This document shows, piece after piece, positions 1-8,689 of a stretch of DNA of 64,000 nucleotides; position 1 is the stretch's first letter; each line of letters starts with the position of its first letter. The DNA is taken from NCBI GenBank assembly GCA_016780775.1, contig JADHLI010000009.1, forward strand, positions 1 to 64,000. Reading direction: 5' to 3'. A program made the translations under genes and the position numbers. Under the pieces are notes generated by a model. It was not told the origin of the DNA, ran no database searches, and worked only from the letters and a program-made list of their open reading frames with translations. The DNA is from Alphaproteobacteria bacterium. Lineage in GTDB: Bacteria > Pseudomonadota > Alphaproteobacteria > Puniceispirillales > Puniceispirillaceae.

Positions 1-497
1 GCCATATAGTCCTCCGCATGCACACCGCGATAGGAATAGATATCACCTAGCTCGCCTGCCTCTATCATTTCTTTTGCTAGCGCAAACATTGGATTGGTCA
101 GATAGTTAAAACCAACTTGTGTTTTAATGTTTGCCTGTTCCGCAGCGCAGGTCATCTCCAATGCATCTTTTGCGCTAGGGGCTAGGGGTTTTTCACAATA
201 GACATGCTTGCCAGCAGCGATGGCGGCAAGGGCTATTTCTTTATGTAGGGCGTTTGGTGCGGTGATATTAATCAGACTAATTTCAGGGTTTTCAATCAAC
301 GCCTGCCAGCTAGCAGTATGCTGTTTAAAGCCTAGTGCCTTGCAAGCCTCGCGGGCAAGCGCATCACTGGCATCAGCCACCATTTCCAAGTGAAAATTAA
401 CAGGTAAATTAAAAACACGCTGGGCGGTAGCAAATCCGAAAACATGCGCCTTGCCCATAAAACCTGTTCCAACAAGGCCAACTTTAATATCTGTCAT
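1..497 (-). CDS. Gfo/Idh/MocA family NAD(P)-dependent oxidoreductase, C-terminus off the window
   Basis: I translated this by hand because the ORF is open at the left edge. The protein starts at the ATG complementary to 495-497 (MTDIKVGLVGTGFMGKAH). It shows an N-terminal Rossmann fingerprint GxGxxG and then the family's EKP motif (YCEKPLAPS) that carries the conserved Lys, near residue 100. It ends in a GFNYLTNPMFALAK stretch typical of the substrate-binding half. Only about 165 residues of an expected 330-390 are present. The family oxidises sugars, inositols and anhydrosugars with NAD(P). Because it is divergent from iolD it may be an inositol dehydrogenase, but the visible half does not fix the substrate. 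Confidence 0.88.
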   Translation of the reverse strand, partial: MTDIKVGLVGTGFMGKAHVFGFATAQRVFNLPVNFHLEMVADASDALAREACKALGFKQHTASWQALIENPEISLINITAPNALHKEIALAAIAAGKHVYCEKPLAPSAKDALEMTCAAEQANIKTQVGFNYLTNPMFALAKEMIEAGELGDIYSYRGVHAEDYM

Positions 498-661
498 TCC
501 CGCTCTCTTGGCTCTGATTTTATACCTTTGAAAATCATGTAAAATGGGTGTGTTTTTTGTGTATTTCACACTTTCAACATTCTGTTAAAAAACGTTGCTT
601 TGTAAAGGGTCTATCTTCTAAACTAACATAGCCAAAATAGAAAATAAAACGGGGCGTTATT
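498..661. promoter_or_regulatory. Divergent intergenic region between the Idh-like gene and iolD
   Basis: This 164-bp AT-rich region must carry the promoters for both the leftward dehydrogenase and the rightward iolD-iolE-kinase unit. It contains a loose dyad, GTGTG and CACAC, separated by 14 T-rich bases around 547-575. I see no convincing -35/-10 pair, and iolD has only a weak purine-rich stretch (GGGGCG) upstream. No regulator gene lies nearby. Confidence 0.4.
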
Positions 662-2521
662 ATGGAAAATAATGTTGTTCGTCTGACGATGGCACAGGCT
701 ATTGTTCGCTATCTTGTAAATCAATACACTGAAATAGACGGGGAGCGCGTTCCGCTTTTTGCAGGTGCATTTGGCATTTTTGGGCATGGTAATGTGACCT
801 GTCTTGCCGAAGCCTTGGAGCGGGTGCAAGACCAGCTGCCAACCTGGCGTGGCCAGAATGAGCAATCTATGGCGCTTGCGGCTATTGCCTTTGCCAAAGC
901 CAAGAAAAGACGCCAGATTATGATAGCTACAAGCTCGGTTGGACCGGGCGCCACCAATATGGTGACAGCAGCAGCTGTGGCGCATGCGAACCGGCTGCCG
1001 GTATTGTTGTTATGCGGCGATACATTTACCAACCGCCTGCCAGATCCGGTATTGCAGCAAGTGGAACATTTCGGCGCGCCTTCAACAACGGTAAATGACA
1101 GCTTCCGCAGCGTTTCGCGCTTTTGGGATCGCATCACGCATCCCGCGCAAACTATCAGCTCCCTGCCGCAGGCAGTGGCCACGATGCTAGACCCTGCAGA
1201 TTGTGGGCCAGCCTTTATTGGCATGCCGCAAGATATTCAGGAAATTGCCTATGATTATCCGGTAGAGTTTTTTGAAGAAAAAACATGGCGCATCGCCCGT
1301 CCTCGTGCATCTGCTGATCAAATCGAAGCTGCGGTTAGTTTGCTCAAAACGGCTAAGAAGCCCCTTATTCTGTCTGGCGGCGGCGTGCGCTATTCAGGGG
1401 CAGAAGAGGTGCTGGCAGAATTTGCGCACGCGCGCGGTATTCCAATGGCAGAAACTATTGCTGGCAAGGGCGGGGTTACTCATAACCACCCAGCTTATGT
1501 TGGCGCAATGGGTATTGAGGGTACAGATGCTGCCAAGGAACTAGCTGAAACTGCGGATGTGGTAGTTGCTATCGGTACTAGATTACAGGACTTTACAACC
1601 GGCTCTTGGACTACATTTGCCCGTGATGCCAAGTTTATCACCATCAATGCAGCGCGCTTTGATGCTAGCAAGCATCGTGCTGTTCCGGTGGTAGGGGATG
1701 CGCTAGTCTGTTTGCAGGAGATATCAGAAGCACTTGGTGACTGGGCCTGCCCGCCGAAGCGTATGCAAAAAGCACAAGAGCTATATGCTGAGTGGAATCG
1801 TGAGGTAGATGCTGGTCAAGCGCCTACTAACGCTGAACTGCCAAGCTATGCACAGGTGGTTGGCGCCATAAATAAACAGGCCAAACCAGAAGATATCATG
1901 GTCACGGCTGCAGGCGGCCTGCCTGGTGAGACAATAAAAAACTGGCGCTGTATTTCCCCGCATAGCTTTGATTGTGAATTCGGTTTTTCTTGTATGGGCT
2001 ATGAAGTGGCCGGCGGCTGGGGACATGCTATTGCCAAGCAGGGTAATGGCGTGCCAATTGTTCTGGTTGGGGATGGTTCTTATCTGATGATGAATTCAGA
2101 CATTTACTCGTCTGTTCTGTCTGGTCATAAGATGATTGTTATTGTTTGTGATAATGGCGGTTTTGGGGTGATTAACAGGCTACAAACAGGAATGGGTGGG
2201 GCTGGGTTTAACAATCTGCTGGCCGATTGCCGGGTGGCGGATAAAGACAATATTCCGCATGTTGATTTTACCGCACATGCAAAGGCAATGGGCGCGCATG
2301 CGCGACATTGCGAAAGCTTGTCTGATCTGGAAGAAGCGATGGCATGGGCACAAACTACCGATAAAACAACGGTAATAACAATTAACACTGATGCCTATAA
2401 ATGGACTCCGGGCGGGGCTGATTGGTATGTTGGTGTGCCAGAGGTCTCCGAGCGTGAGGCTGTGCGTAACGCGCGCGCAACCCAAGAAGAATTTAGAAAA
2501 AAACAACGTCAGGGTATTTAA
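662..2521 (+). CDS. iolD: 3D-(3,5/4)-trihydroxycyclohexane-1,2-dione hydrolase
   Basis: This is a thiamine-diphosphate (TPP) enzyme of inositol catabolism that opens the diketone ring to 5-deoxyglucuronate. The 619 residues match the usual IolD length, and the N-terminus VRLTMAQAIVRYL is characteristic of the family. The three-domain TPP-enzyme order is visible. In the N-terminal domain the catalytic Glu lies in RGQNEQSMA. A central domain follows, then the C-terminal cofactor-binding motif GDGSYLMM near residue 468, ending in DNGG about 28 residues later. It is followed 2 bp later by iolE, so the two are surely co-transcribed. IolB, IolG and a clear IolC are not in the window. Confidence 0.93.
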   Translation: MENNVVRLTMAQAIVRYLVNQYTEIDGERVPLFAGAFGIFGHGNVTCLAEALERVQDQLPTWRGQNEQSMALAAIAFAKAKKRRQIMIATSSVGPGATNMVTAAAVAHANRLPVLLLCGDTFTNRLPDPVLQQVEHFGAPSTTVNDSFRSVSRFWDRITHPAQTISSLPQAVATMLDPADCGPAFIGMPQDIQEIAYDYPVEFFEEKTWRIARPRASADQIEAAVSLLKTAKKPLILSGGGVRYSGAEEVLAEFAHARGIPMAETIAGKGGVTHNHPAYVGAMGIEGTDAAKELAETADVVVAIGTRLQDFTTGSWTTFARDAKFITINAARFDASKHRAVPVVGDALVCLQEISEALGDWACPPKRMQKAQELYAEWNREVDAGQAPTNAELPSYAQVVGAINKQAKPEDIMVTAAGGLPGETIKNWRCISPHSFDCEFGFSCMGYEVAGGWGHAIAKQGNGVPIVLVGDGSYLMMNSDIYSSVLSGHKMIVIVCDNGGFGVINRLQTGMGGAGFNNLLADCRVADKDNIPHVDFTAHAKAMGAHARHCESLSDLEEAMAWAQTTDKTTVITINTDAYKWTPGGADWYVGVPEVSEREAVRNARATQEEFRKKQRQGI

Positions 2522-2523
2522 GA

Positions 2524-3420
2524 ATGTTGCATGCAAAGCTGGGTATTTCCCCGATCGCGTGGTGGAATGATGATGATGTGAATTTATCGGACGATGTTAG
2601 CCTTGATGAAGCGTTGCGTCAGGCGTCTGTTGCTGGATTTGTTGGCATGGAAACAGGTCAGCGTTTTCCAATGAATATGGCAGAGCTAGGCCCTATCTTG
2701 GATAAACATAAGATGCAGGTTTGCGGGGGTTGGTTCTCAGGTGATTTGCTCACGGGCGACTTGGAAGTTGAAAAAGAGCGGGTAGAAGAGCAGCTGCAAT
2801 TTTTTAAAGAAGCTGAAGCCCCGTGCCTCGTCTATGGCGAAGTATCTGGTTCTGTACAAAGCAAGCGCAATAAAACCCTTAACCAAAAACCAGTAATTAA
2901 TGAGGCAGAAATGGCTGTTTATGGCCGCAAGGTCTCTGATTTTGCTGATTACTGTGCAGAGATGGGTATGCCGCTTTCCTATCATCATCACATGGGCGCA
3001 GTTGTAGAAAATGAGGCTGAGCTAGATTTATTGATGAAACATTCCTCTATTCCGCTGCTGTTTGATGCAGGTCATATGGCCTTTGCGGGCGGGGATAATT
3101 TGCGCGTTATTGATAATCATCATAAACGCATTACCCATGTTCATACCAAAGATGTCCGCAACGCTGTAATGCACGGTGTGGATAAATCAAAGGAAAGTTT
3201 TTTGGATGCGGTTGTTAAGGGAGTCTTCACGGTTCCTGGGGACGGTGATATTGATTTTGCTGAGATTGTTAAACGGCTAGCTTCCCATTCTTATGAAGGC
3301 TGGTTTGTAGTCGAGGCAGAACAGGATCCAAAACAAAACCCGCCTCTTGAAATGGCGCAACTAGGCCATCAGACGCTGGTGGAAATATTAACCGCGGCCG
3401 GCTATCAGATAGAAATGTAA
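2524..3420 (+). CDS. iolE: Inosose dehydratase (2-keto-myo-inositol dehydratase)
   Basis: IolE removes water from 2-keto-myo-inositol to give the dione that IolD opens. The 298 residues and the opening LGISPIAWWNDDD are typical of IolE. The xylose-isomerase-like TIM-barrel metal ligands appear as METGQRFP, YHHHMG, FDAGHMAFAG and THVHTKD. It starts 2 bp after iolD and is followed 5 bp later by the sugar kinase, so the three form an operon. In the pathway order IolE acts immediately before IolD. Confidence 0.92.
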   Translation: MLHAKLGISPIAWWNDDDVNLSDDVSLDEALRQASVAGFVGMETGQRFPMNMAELGPILDKHKMQVCGGWFSGDLLTGDLEVEKERVEEQLQFFKEAEAPCLVYGEVSGSVQSKRNKTLNQKPVINEAEMAVYGRKVSDFADYCAEMGMPLSYHHHMGAVVENEAELDLLMKHSSIPLLFDAGHMAFAGGDNLRVIDNHHKRITHVHTKDVRNAVMHGVDKSKESFLDAVVKGVFTVPGDGDIDFAEIVKRLASHSYEGWFVVEAEQDPKQNPPLEMAQLGHQTLVEILTAAGYQIEM

Positions 3421-3425
3421 TCCAG

Positions 3426-4364
3426 ATGGAAAACCACCTGCAAAAGGATGCGCCTTTACTTTTATGTATGGGTGAGCCTATGGCTGAATATAATCAGCAA
3501 CCAGATGGCCGCTATGTGCAGGGGTTTGGCGGGGATACGTCAAACGCGGCAATTTCAGCAGCGCGGCAAGGCGCACGGGCTGGTATTTTTACGCATATTG
3601 GGTGCGATCCTGCTGGGGATGGCCTGCTAGAGCTATGGCGCGGTGAAGGCATTGAAACCCATCTGGTGAAACGCTGTGCGGATGCCCAGACAGGGATTTA
3701 TTTTGTCACCCATGATACAGACGGGCATCATTTTAGCTATTATCGCAAGATGAGTGCGGCCGCCCAGATGACAGCTAGCGATGTGCCAGCAGACATATTC
3801 GCTCATACGTCAATATTGCATGTCTCTGGTATATCGCAAGCCATATCAAAGAGCGCAAGCGATGCGGTCCTAGCAGCGATTGACGCGGTTAAGTCAGCAG
3901 GTGGGCGTGTGAGTTATGATACGAATTTGCGCTTGGGGCTTTGGCCGCTGGAAGAAGCGCGCGCAACTATTCATGATACGATGAAGAAATGTGATATAGC
4001 CCTGCCTGGTTTGGATGATGCCTGCCAGCTAACAGGGCTTAGCGCGCCAGAAGATATTGCTGATTTTTATCTAGGCTTAGGCGTGTCGGTAGTGGCGTTA
4101 ACCCTTGGTGCAAAAGGCACCCTTGTTGCTACCGCTGATGCGCGCGAAATCATCTCTTCTTTTCCTGTGCAAGCCGTGGACGCCACCGCCGCAGGCGATA
4201 CATTTGATGGCGCATTTCTGGCTGAATTGCTGGCAGGCCGCAGCCCGTTTGAGGCTGCTAGATATGCTAATGCGACCGCCGCTTTATCTACAACTGGCTA
4301 TGGGGCAGTTGCCCCAATACCGATGCGGGAACAAGTCACAGCTTTTATAAAATCCTATGTTTGA
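3426..4364 (+). CDS. kdgK: PfkB-family sugar kinase, probably 2-dehydro-3-deoxygluconokinase
   Basis: A 312-residue ribokinase/PfkB kinase. The N-terminal GFGGDTSNAAISAARQG and the internal SGISQAIS closely follow KDG kinase (KdgK) rather than the usual IolC pattern. The second PfkB signature, with the catalytic Asp and anion hole, is DATAAGDTFDGAF near residue 256. KdgK phosphorylates 2-keto-3-deoxygluconate to KDPG, the substrate of Eda, and eda lies 10 kb downstream in this window. It is the third gene of the iolD-iolE unit, where 5-dehydro-2-deoxygluconokinase (IolC) would be expected, so IolC function remains possible. It converges with the next gene, with 6 bp between stops. Confidence 0.72.
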   Translation: MENHLQKDAPLLLCMGEPMAEYNQQPDGRYVQGFGGDTSNAAISAARQGARAGIFTHIGCDPAGDGLLELWRGEGIETHLVKRCADAQTGIYFVTHDTDGHHFSYYRKMSAAAQMTASDVPADIFAHTSILHVSGISQAISKSASDAVLAAIDAVKSAGGRVSYDTNLRLGLWPLEEARATIHDTMKKCDIALPGLDDACQLTGLSAPEDIADFYLGLGVSVVALTLGAKGTLVATADAREIISSFPVQAVDATAAGDTFDGAFLAELLAGRSPFEAARYANATAALSTTGYGAVAPIPMREQVTAFIKSYV

Positions 4365-4370
4365 AGCCGG

Positions 4371-5594
4371 TTAAATAATGGCGGTTTCCAGCAAGGGACG
4401 ACTTTCTTCTATGCGCTGATAGCTGAAATCAGATAAGTCCAGAGCGCGGTAAGTGCCATAAAGTACCAGCTCGGCAATGCCGCGTCCAACAGCAGGGGAT
4501 TGCTGCAGGCCATGCCCTGAAAAACCATTTGCAAATATAAAATTATTTACTTTGGTGTGGGCGCCCAGAACAGCGTTATGATCAAGCCTGTTATAGGCAT
4601 AATGTCCGGCCCATGAAGAGGTAACGCGAATGGCTTCAAACTGCGGCACACGAGCAGCGATTAAGGGCCAGACATGTTCCTCCCACAAATGGTGATCTTC
4701 TTCAAAATCGTCAAACGGCGCGGCAGGGTCAGTATGCGGGGGCGAGCCTGCCATATAATCGCTTTTTCCATATTGTCGCATATGGATGCCAGACGGGTCG
4801 ATGGTCAGCGGCAGGGGTTGGTCTAACGGTCTTTCAGCAGAGAAAATCCAGGTAAATCTTTTGCGTGGCTCAATCGGCAATGTGATACCTGCAAGGCTGG
4901 CAAATTCTGCAGCTCGCGGGCCCGCTGCATTTATCAATGTTCCGCAGGAGACACGCTCCCCTGTTGCCAGCGTAATAGTTTCAGCCCTATCACCAGCTTT
5001 ATTGAGCTGGATATCAACGGCTTCATTATGGATATATTCAGCCCCCTTCTTACGTGCAGAGCGCCGCCACCATTCGAACATGGTGCTGCCTTCAAAATAG
5101 CCCTCATCCTTCAGATTATGGCTGCCCAGAATAAGATCATCGACATGATAAAAAGGATAGGCAGCCACAATTTCATCTGGCGAATATATTTTGGTACCTG
5201 CACCCAGCGAGGCTTGTAATTTCTGGTTTGTACGCAGATGCGCAGCAAAGGCTTCATTATCGGCAAGATACATATAGCCAAACGCATCTAAGGCAAGGTC
5301 TGGAACCTCGCTATCACCGCCCATATAGTCTTTAAAATTTTTCACATATTCTGCAGTAAATTGAGAAATGCGTATGTTAATTTCTGTTGAAAATTGCTGG
5401 CGAACGCAGGAGTTTGTGCGCGAAGTAGACGCAAATTCATAAGAAGGGTCACGCTCTATAACAAGAAGTGAGCCATCAAAATCTGGGTTACTGGATAAAA
5501 ACCAAGCGATGGATGAGCCTATTATAGCACCGCCAACAATAACCACATCATAATGCGGCAATTTAGGACCTTCTGGATAAAGGGGAGCAGACAT
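4371..5594 (-). CDS. DAO-family FAD-dependent oxidoreductase
   Basis: A 407-residue flavoprotein of the D-amino-acid oxidase/sarcosine oxidase fold. The dinucleotide-binding motif VVIVGGAIIGSSIAWFL lies at the N-terminus, a CGTLINAAGPRAAEFA segment in the middle, and the C-terminal FAD loop NFIFANGFSGHGLQQSPAVGRG near residue 360. Enzymes of this group oxidise secondary or primary amines or 2-hydroxy acids. The STSRTNSCVRQQFS stretch resembles the FOXRED1/DmgdH-like branch. The substrate is not deducible. The gene is monocistronic, convergent with the kinase and divergent from the PCuAC gene. Confidence 0.85.
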   Translation of the reverse strand: MSAPLYPEGPKLPHYDVVIVGGAIIGSSIAWFLSSNPDFDGSLLVIERDPSYEFASTSRTNSCVRQQFSTEINIRISQFTAEYVKNFKDYMGGDSEVPDLALDAFGYMYLADNEAFAAHLRTNQKLQASLGAGTKIYSPDEIVAAYPFYHVDDLILGSHNLKDEGYFEGSTMFEWWRRSARKKGAEYIHNEAVDIQLNKAGDRAETITLATGERVSCGTLINAAGPRAAEFASLAGITLPIEPRKRFTWIFSAERPLDQPLPLTIDPSGIHMRQYGKSDYMAGSPPHTDPAAPFDDFEEDHHLWEEHVWPLIAARVPQFEAIRVTSSWAGHYAYNRLDHNAVLGAHTKVNNFIFANGFSGHGLQQSPAVGRGIAELVLYGTYRALDLSDFSYQRIEESRPLLETAII

Positions 5595-5751
5595 CTTCTT
5601 CTCTCTTCTTTTTCATCACACGAGCTGATTTAAAGAATTGTATAAAATTGCCACAGGCGCAAACAATATCTACCTTCCAAACTCCTAACTATGTTAAGAG
5701 CTGTCATCAGGGTGAATTTGATTCTGCTGGAAGGTAAAAAAGGAGAGCGAT

Positions 5752-6261
5752 ATGGGTTTCGGCACTGACACAAATATGCGCAGAGGGGCTGTATTAGCGC
5801 TATCTTTGGGATTATTTTTACTTGCCTCAACCAGCATGGCAGCAACGCATGCATGTATGCATCAGCAGCTGCATATTGCTAATGCCGAAATTAGAGCCAC
5901 TGCGCCAAGCGCGCCTGTCACTGGCGGTTATTTACATATCCATAATAAGAGTGATAAGAGCCAGCGCCTGATTGCTGTAATGGCTGATTTTGCCCAGCAT
6001 ATAGAGCTGCATGAAATGAAGCATGAAAATGGGGTGATGAAAATGACACCTCTTGAAAATGGTATTGAAATTCCTGCTGGCACCGCAGTGCAGCTAAAGC
6101 CCGGTGGTTTGCATATTATGTTTATGCAGCTAACAGCGCAGCTAAAACCATTGGAAATGCATGAAGTGAAGCTAGTCTTTGATGGTTGTGGTGAGATGCA
6201 GGCAAAGTTTATGGTGGTTAAAAAACCAGCATCTGGTCATAGCCAAAAACACCAGCATTAA
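5752..6261 (+). CDS. PCu(A)C-type periplasmic copper chaperone
   Basis: A 169-residue exported protein with an N-terminal signal peptide (hydrophobic ALSLGLFLLAST then MAATHA). The DUF461/PCuAC metal site is visible as LHEMKHENGVMKM followed later by KPGGLHIMFM, giving the His/Met ligand set for Cu(I). The His-rich tail (SGHSQKHQH) may add metal affinity. The start at 5752 is supported by a strong AAAAAAGGAGAG ribosome site. PCuAC delivers copper to the CuA centre of cytochrome c oxidase together with SCO proteins, and an SCO gene follows 60 bp downstream. No oxidase subunit gene is in the window. Confidence 0.9.
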   Translation: MGFGTDTNMRRGAVLALSLGLFLLASTSMAATHACMHQQLHIANAEIRATAPSAPVTGGYLHIHNKSDKSQRLIAVMADFAQHIELHEMKHENGVMKMTPLENGIEIPAGTAVQLKPGGLHIMFMQLTAQLKPLEMHEVKLVFDGCGEMQAKFMVVKKPASGHSQKHQH

Positions 6262-6321
6262 TCAAGCTGCATAAATCTGAAATAGCCAACAAGCCAGATA
6301 ATAAGTAAAGGGCACAGGCCT

Positions 6322-6927
6322 ATGAAAAAAATTTTTGTAATTGGCGTTATATTTACCGCTGTGTTGATAGGTGCATACAGCCTGTCTGAATTTATTGCGC
6401 GCCAACTCTATCCCGAGCCTGCTACATCACAATTCCAGCTAGGCAGCCCTTTCTCCCTTGTTGCGCATACAGGTGATACGATCACCGAACAAGCTTTCAA
6501 AGGCACGCCATCTGCAGTATTTTTTGGCTTTACCCATTGCCCAGAAGTCTGTCCGACCACAATGAATGAGCTGACCATCTTGCAGGACAGATTGCGCGTG
6601 GCTGGAGGGGATATAAATATTTTCTTTATCACGGTTGATCCGGAACGTGACACAGTTGCTGTGCTCAAGGATTATATTCCCTATTTTGGCGGTGGTATTA
6701 CTGGCATTACAGGCACACCAGATGCGGTATATGAGCTGGCCCGCACATGGGGTGTTTTCTGGCAGAAAAATAATGTCACCGATCAGGGCTATAATATTGA
6801 CCATACGGCCACCGTGTTTCTGCTAGATAGCAACGGCCATTTTAAAGGCACTATAGATTTTCACGAAAGCGAAGAGATAGCTTATAAAAAGCTGGAACGC
6901 TTAGCTGAAATAGATAAACAAAGCTGA
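6322..6927 (+). CDS. SCO1/SenC family copper chaperone / thiol reductase
   Basis: A 201-residue membrane-anchored thioredoxin-fold protein. An N-terminal hydrophobic anchor (IFVIGVIFTAVLIGAYSL) precedes the periplasmic domain. The copper-binding CxxxC is in HCPEVCPTTMNEL near residue 75, and the distal His ligand is in DHTATVFLLD near 160. SCO proteins assemble the CuA site of cytochrome oxidase by reducing its cysteines and handing over copper. The gene pairs with the upstream PCuAC gene as a two-protein copper-delivery unit. Confidence 0.93.
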   Translation: MKKIFVIGVIFTAVLIGAYSLSEFIARQLYPEPATSQFQLGSPFSLVAHTGDTITEQAFKGTPSAVFFGFTHCPEVCPTTMNELTILQDRLRVAGGDINIFFITVDPERDTVAVLKDYIPYFGGGITGITGTPDAVYELARTWGVFWQKNNVTDQGYNIDHTATVFLLDSNGHFKGTIDFHESEEIAYKKLERLAEIDKQS

Positions 6928-6950
6928 TATCAAGCTGTTTTGATATCTGC
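6923..6950. repeat. Inverted repeat over the convergent stop codons of the SCO gene and the amidase
   Basis: GATATCAA (6926-6933) and TTGATATC (6940-6947) form a perfect 8-bp dyad with a 6-base loop. An outer GC pair beyond a single T-T mismatch extends it. The hairpin contains both stop codons (TGA at 6925-6927, and TGA on the minus strand at 6930-6932). No T-run follows on either strand, so it is not a canonical rho-independent terminator. It could still separate the two converging transcripts. Confidence 0.5.
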
Positions 6951-8345
6951 GGGGCGGCTATCCCAGAACCGATATTCACGTTCAATAGCGTGAGCAGCGC
7001 GCAGGAGCAAATCTTCTGAAAAAGGCTTTCCAACAAGCTGGGCAGAAACCGGCAGGCCGTTTTTATCAAACCCGATAGGCAGACAAATTGCTGGCAAGCC
7101 TAGGAAGTTTACTGGCCGCGTATTATGGCCAATTTTCTGCACCAGAGCGGCGGCTTCAGGGTTGCTGCCTACATCGCTCTGCTCAATCGTTGGTAGGGCA
7201 AAGGGCCAAACAGGTGTTAGAAACATATCCACCTTATCAAACAAATCTGGCAGGGTTCTGGCAATATAATCTGCGCGGCAGGCTAGCAGGCGCGCATAAT
7301 CTTGCGGGCTGGTAAACGCACCTGTCAGTATCCGCATCAGGGTTTGTGCGTTCAAATCTGCATGGATATCAGCTAGCCGGCCGCCATGTATAAGGGTGGC
7401 TTCAGTGGCTATAAGCAATACATTTAACGGGTTAGTATTTTCAATACCTTTAATTTCAATATTATGGCCGCGTGCGCCTAACTGGTTTAGCCGGTCAAAA
7501 ACCTCAGCTATCTTATCGGCAATGTCACTATCACTGCCTTCTAGAAAATAGCGTTCTGGCAAGCCTATGCGCAGACCCTTTAGCCCTGTAGCTAGCTCTT
7601 TTGTATAGTCTATTTTTTTTGCCTCAATGCTCATCGTATCTGCGGCATCATAGCCGGTGATGGCATTCAAGATAAGCGCGCTATCTTCAACTGACCGGGT
7701 CAGGGGACCGGCAGTATCTAAAGAGGTGGAAAGCGGAAATATGCCGCTACGCGAAACCAGCCCTTGTGTGGGTTTAATACCTACCAGACCACAAGCAGCA
7801 GCAGGCAGGCGAATAGATCCGCCTGTGTCACTGCCCATCGCGCCTGGGACAATCCCGCCCGCCACCACAGCAGCCGAACCAGAAGAAGAGCCCCCACAAA
7901 TATATTCACGGTTCCATGGATTTCTAGGTGTGCCTGCATAGGCATTATGGCCAGTAACCCCCAGCGCATATTCAACCGACACCAGCCTTCCGCAATCGAC
8001 TGCACCCGCGCTGTCTAGCTTGGCAATTGTTGTGGCTGTCTTTGCTGCCTTCTGGCCTTTACAGGATTTTGAGCCGCCTTCATCTGGCCAGACTGCCTCT
8101 GTCTGCTTGCGGCCATACAACTCTTTATGCGCTAATGGCACGCCAAAAAGTGGTAGGTTTTCATTTCCACTGCTTAGTATTCTTGCCTGATTATGACTAA
8201 ATTCAGGGTCTAAAAAAACGGTTGCTTTTAAATCTCTGCCAAGGCCGTCAAGGGCGCTAATGACCATTTCTGTGCGCGTTTCTATAGCGGTTTTGTCGGC
8301 GCGGTTTTCTGCTAGAATCTCTGGGATTGATTGGTAAAATGGCAT
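6930..8345 (-). CDS. Amidase signature family amidohydrolase, probable partner of the nitrile hydratase
   Basis: A 471-residue amidase-signature enzyme. The Ser-cisSer-Lys triad is visible: Lys in VPLAHKELYG near residue 88, then the signature GGSSSGSAAVVAGG and GSDTGGSIRLPAAACGLVGIKPT around residues 152-192. Such enzymes hydrolyse carboxamides to carboxylic acids and ammonia. It lies back to back with nitrile hydratase genes that would make such amides, so a nitrile-amide-acid route is the natural reading. It ends 2 bp from the convergent SCO stop and follows the 68-aa gene by 2 bp. Confidence 0.9.
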   Translation of the reverse strand: MPFYQSIPEILAENRADKTAIETRTEMVISALDGLGRDLKATVFLDPEFSHNQARILSSGNENLPLFGVPLAHKELYGRKQTEAVWPDEGGSKSCKGQKAAKTATTIAKLDSAGAVDCGRLVSVEYALGVTGHNAYAGTPRNPWNREYICGGSSSGSAAVVAGGIVPGAMGSDTGGSIRLPAAACGLVGIKPTQGLVSRSGIFPLSTSLDTAGPLTRSVEDSALILNAITGYDAADTMSIEAKKIDYTKELATGLKGLRIGLPERYFLEGSDSDIADKIAEVFDRLNQLGARGHNIEIKGIENTNPLNVLLIATEATLIHGGRLADIHADLNAQTLMRILTGAFTSPQDYARLLACRADYIARTLPDLFDKVDMFLTPVWPFALPTIEQSDVGSNPEAAALVQKIGHNTRPVNFLGLPAICLPIGFDKNGLPVSAQLVGKPFSEDLLLRAAHAIEREYRFWDSRPADIKTA

Positions 8346-8347
8346 AG

Positions 8348-8554
8348 CTAGTTATCCACCGTGCGATGCTGGCTGGTGGCGGCATCTTCAAAAATATCCT
8401 TAACAGATTTTTTCAGCCGCTCATCTAGTGGATAGCTGGCTAACAAGTCCAGTAAAGTGGCACTAGTCTCTGCGGCTAGGTCAATATCGGCTTGCTTGAT
8501 CCCTGCCGCTGCTAGCTTTTCTTTTACATCGCTGATTTCACGCTTATCTTCCAT
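8348..8554 (-). CDS. Small helical protein encoded immediately before the amidase
   Basis: A 68-residue, charged, presumably helical protein whose stop lies 2 bp before the amidase start, so the two are co-transcribed and probably co-translated. Several amidase-signature enzymes work with a small partner (GatC for GatA, AtzG for AtzE), and the size, position and LLDLLASYPLDERLKKSV helix-loop-helix pattern would suit such a role. I do not recognise a specific family, so the partner role is inference. Confidence 0.6.
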   Translation of the reverse strand: MEDKREISDVKEKLAAAGIKQADIDLAAETSATLLDLLASYPLDERLKKSVKDIFEDAATSQHRTVDN

Positions 8555-8689
8555 AATCTTAGAATCTATCGCTCCTAGCCTGTTGAAACAAGCTGAATTT
8601 GCAGCTATTTGCCCTTTTGCTTTTAACGGCCCTCAATAGACTTTAAATCTATCTTTACCGATAGCGCGCGGCTGTGGCAGTATTTTTTC

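Noticed and set aside
208-393. 61-aa plus-strand ORF opposite the Gfo/Idh/MocA gene
   Set aside because: It lies antisense to a well supported dehydrogenase coding frame.
721-1224. 167-aa minus-strand ORF inside iolD
   Set aside because: It is a shadow frame of iolD with no recognisable domain.
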